Below are positions 5,477 to 5,795 of a DNA stretch of 5,795 nt, in pieces. The notes under the pieces were generated by a model. That model did no database searches and was not told the origin of the DNA. It saw nothing but the letters and a program-made list of their open reading frames with translations. A program made the translations under genes and the position numbers. The DNA lies in NCBI GenBank assembly GCA_019310195.1, contig JAFDET010000205.1, forward strand, positions 1 to 5,795, written 5' to 3'. Numbering within the stretch: the stretch's first letter is position 1; each line of letters begins with the position of its first letter. Origin of the DNA: Deltaproteobacteria bacterium. GTDB taxonomy: Bacteria > Myxococcota_A > UBA9160 > JAFDET01.

Positions 5477-5795
5477 GATTCCCTTTGTTTTCAAGGCACT
5501 TTCGGAGCCCGCAAAGTCGCGTGGGCCGCTCGTGGGCCGGTTGAGAGCGCGAACGAGCGCCGCACGGTGCGCCTTGGGCTTCGCGTAGCGTTCAACCGAC
5601 TTCGCATCCTTCCATCCGCCGAGCGCCTTCAGCAGGAGCGTGGACAGGCCCCCCTCGGCGAGGGCGGTTGCGGTCGAGTGCTTGGTGCCCTGGTAGAGCG
5701 GGATTCGCACGCCGACCTTCTCGCAGGCCCGCAGCCACTCCTTGCGCATTGTGTCGGGCGTCCAACGCTTCTCAGGATTCCGAGCCGTTGGATTC
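5435..5795 (-). CDS. Tyrosine recombinase (phage/island integrase), C-terminal part; 5' end beyond the window
   Basis: Site-specific recombinase that would insert and excise the element to the right. On the minus strand the frame has no stop from the window edge (5795) to TGA at 5437-5435. The first in-window Met (codon 5749-5747) is therefore probably internal, and the residues before it (ending KRWTPDT) belong to the protein. Numbering from that Met, a box II-like GTKHSTAT lies at 21-28, LKALGGWKDAKSVERY at 40-55, and the nucleophile is Tyr55 (codon 5587-5585). Box II has Lys-His where XerC/D has Arg-His, and LGGW replaces LGH, as in a divergent set of phage-type integrases. The N-terminal DNA-binding domains and box I Arg are outside the window. 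The last 13 residues, WRGG to QLLA, are read from the antisense of tRNA-Asp. Position and orientation mark this as the integrase-proximal end of an inserted element. Confidence 0.93.
   Translation of the reverse strand, partial: NPTARNPEKRWTPDTMRKEWLRACEKVGVRIPLYQGTKHSTATALAEGGLSTLLLKALGGWKDAKSVERYAKPKAHRAALVRALNRPTSGPRDFAGSESALKTKGIWRGGRDSNPQLLA
5438..5476. other. Predicted att core in the 3' half of tRNA-Asp (integrase-proximal end of an element)
   Basis: A tyrosine recombinase gene abuts and overlaps the 3' end of an intact tRNA, pointing toward it. In such insertions the att core is normally an identical stretch from the anticodon or T arm to the CCA end, duplicated at the far end of the element. 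The core limits given here are inferred from the tRNA geometry, because the distal repeat is not in the window and so neither edge can be measured. Confidence 0.6.
5520..5539. repeat. Nine-base direct repeat, 11-base period, inside the integrase 3' coding region
   Basis: CGTGGGCCG occurs at 5520-5528 and again at 5531-5539, about one helical turn apart and 44 bases from the tRNA 3' end. Integrases often bind short repeated arm sites near att, so these are candidates. They also encode part of the poorly constrained integrase tail (RPTSGPR), and chance is possible in GC-rich DNA. Confidence 0.35.

Noticed and set aside
5376..5588. Plus-strand open frame of 70 codons across the tRNA
   Set aside because: Its middle is the tRNA-Asp read as protein (the VVQLVRALACHARSCGFESRPP type of false protein often seen over tRNA genes), and the rest opposes the real integrase.
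1..5795. CRISPR array, toxin-antitoxin pair, defence genes or retroelement
   Set aside because: No repeat-spacer pattern, reverse transcriptase motif or small paired genes were seen. Any island cargo would lie beyond the right edge.

Overview
This is a high-GC bacterial segment. All chromosomal genes are on the plus strand, followed by a tRNA gene with a mobile-element integrase pointing back into it. The GC-rich coding, the Cys-patterned N-terminal module on the secreted protease, and the mix of an S8 protease, a membrane methyltransferase and an SCP2 protein suggest a Myxococcota, Binatota or other former Deltaproteobacteria lineage. That placement comes from remembered family distribution and is not proven here.

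Layout. Positions 17-3268 encode a large secreted subtilisin-like (S8) protease with an unusual N-terminal Cys module, a PPC domain ahead of the propeptide, and two C-terminal beta-type modules. Positions 3324-3920 encode a small polytopic membrane protein of the isoprenylcysteine carboxyl methyltransferase-like (ICMT/PEMT) family. Positions 4004-4603 encode a single-pass membrane protein with a short coiled coil and a low-complexity Ala/Glu/Pro tail; I do not recognise it. Positions 4664-5320 encode an SCP2 lipid/sterol-carrier-like protein that appears to hold two copies of the fold. A GC-rich inverted repeat follows. A complete tRNA-Asp(GTC) with encoded CCA lies at 5400-5476.

From the tRNA 3' end to the right edge the sequence is the C-terminal part of a minus-strand tyrosine recombinase. 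Its reading frame is open to the window edge and runs through the tRNA 3' half. Its last 13 residues are read from the antisense of tRNA-Asp, and its TGA stop lies over the anticodon loop. This is the classic signature of an integrated island or prophage at a tRNA 3' end. The boundary of the element is in the window, but its cargo and distal att site are beyond position 5795.

How the genes relate. The protease, methyltransferase, coiled-coil protein and SCP2 protein are co-directional with gaps of 55 to 83 bases. They could be partly co-transcribed, but nothing in the sequence ties them to one pathway. No complete new system is visible. The most rewarding observations are the int/tRNA overlap, the divergent catalytic box of the integrase, the protease domain order and the SCP2 duplication.
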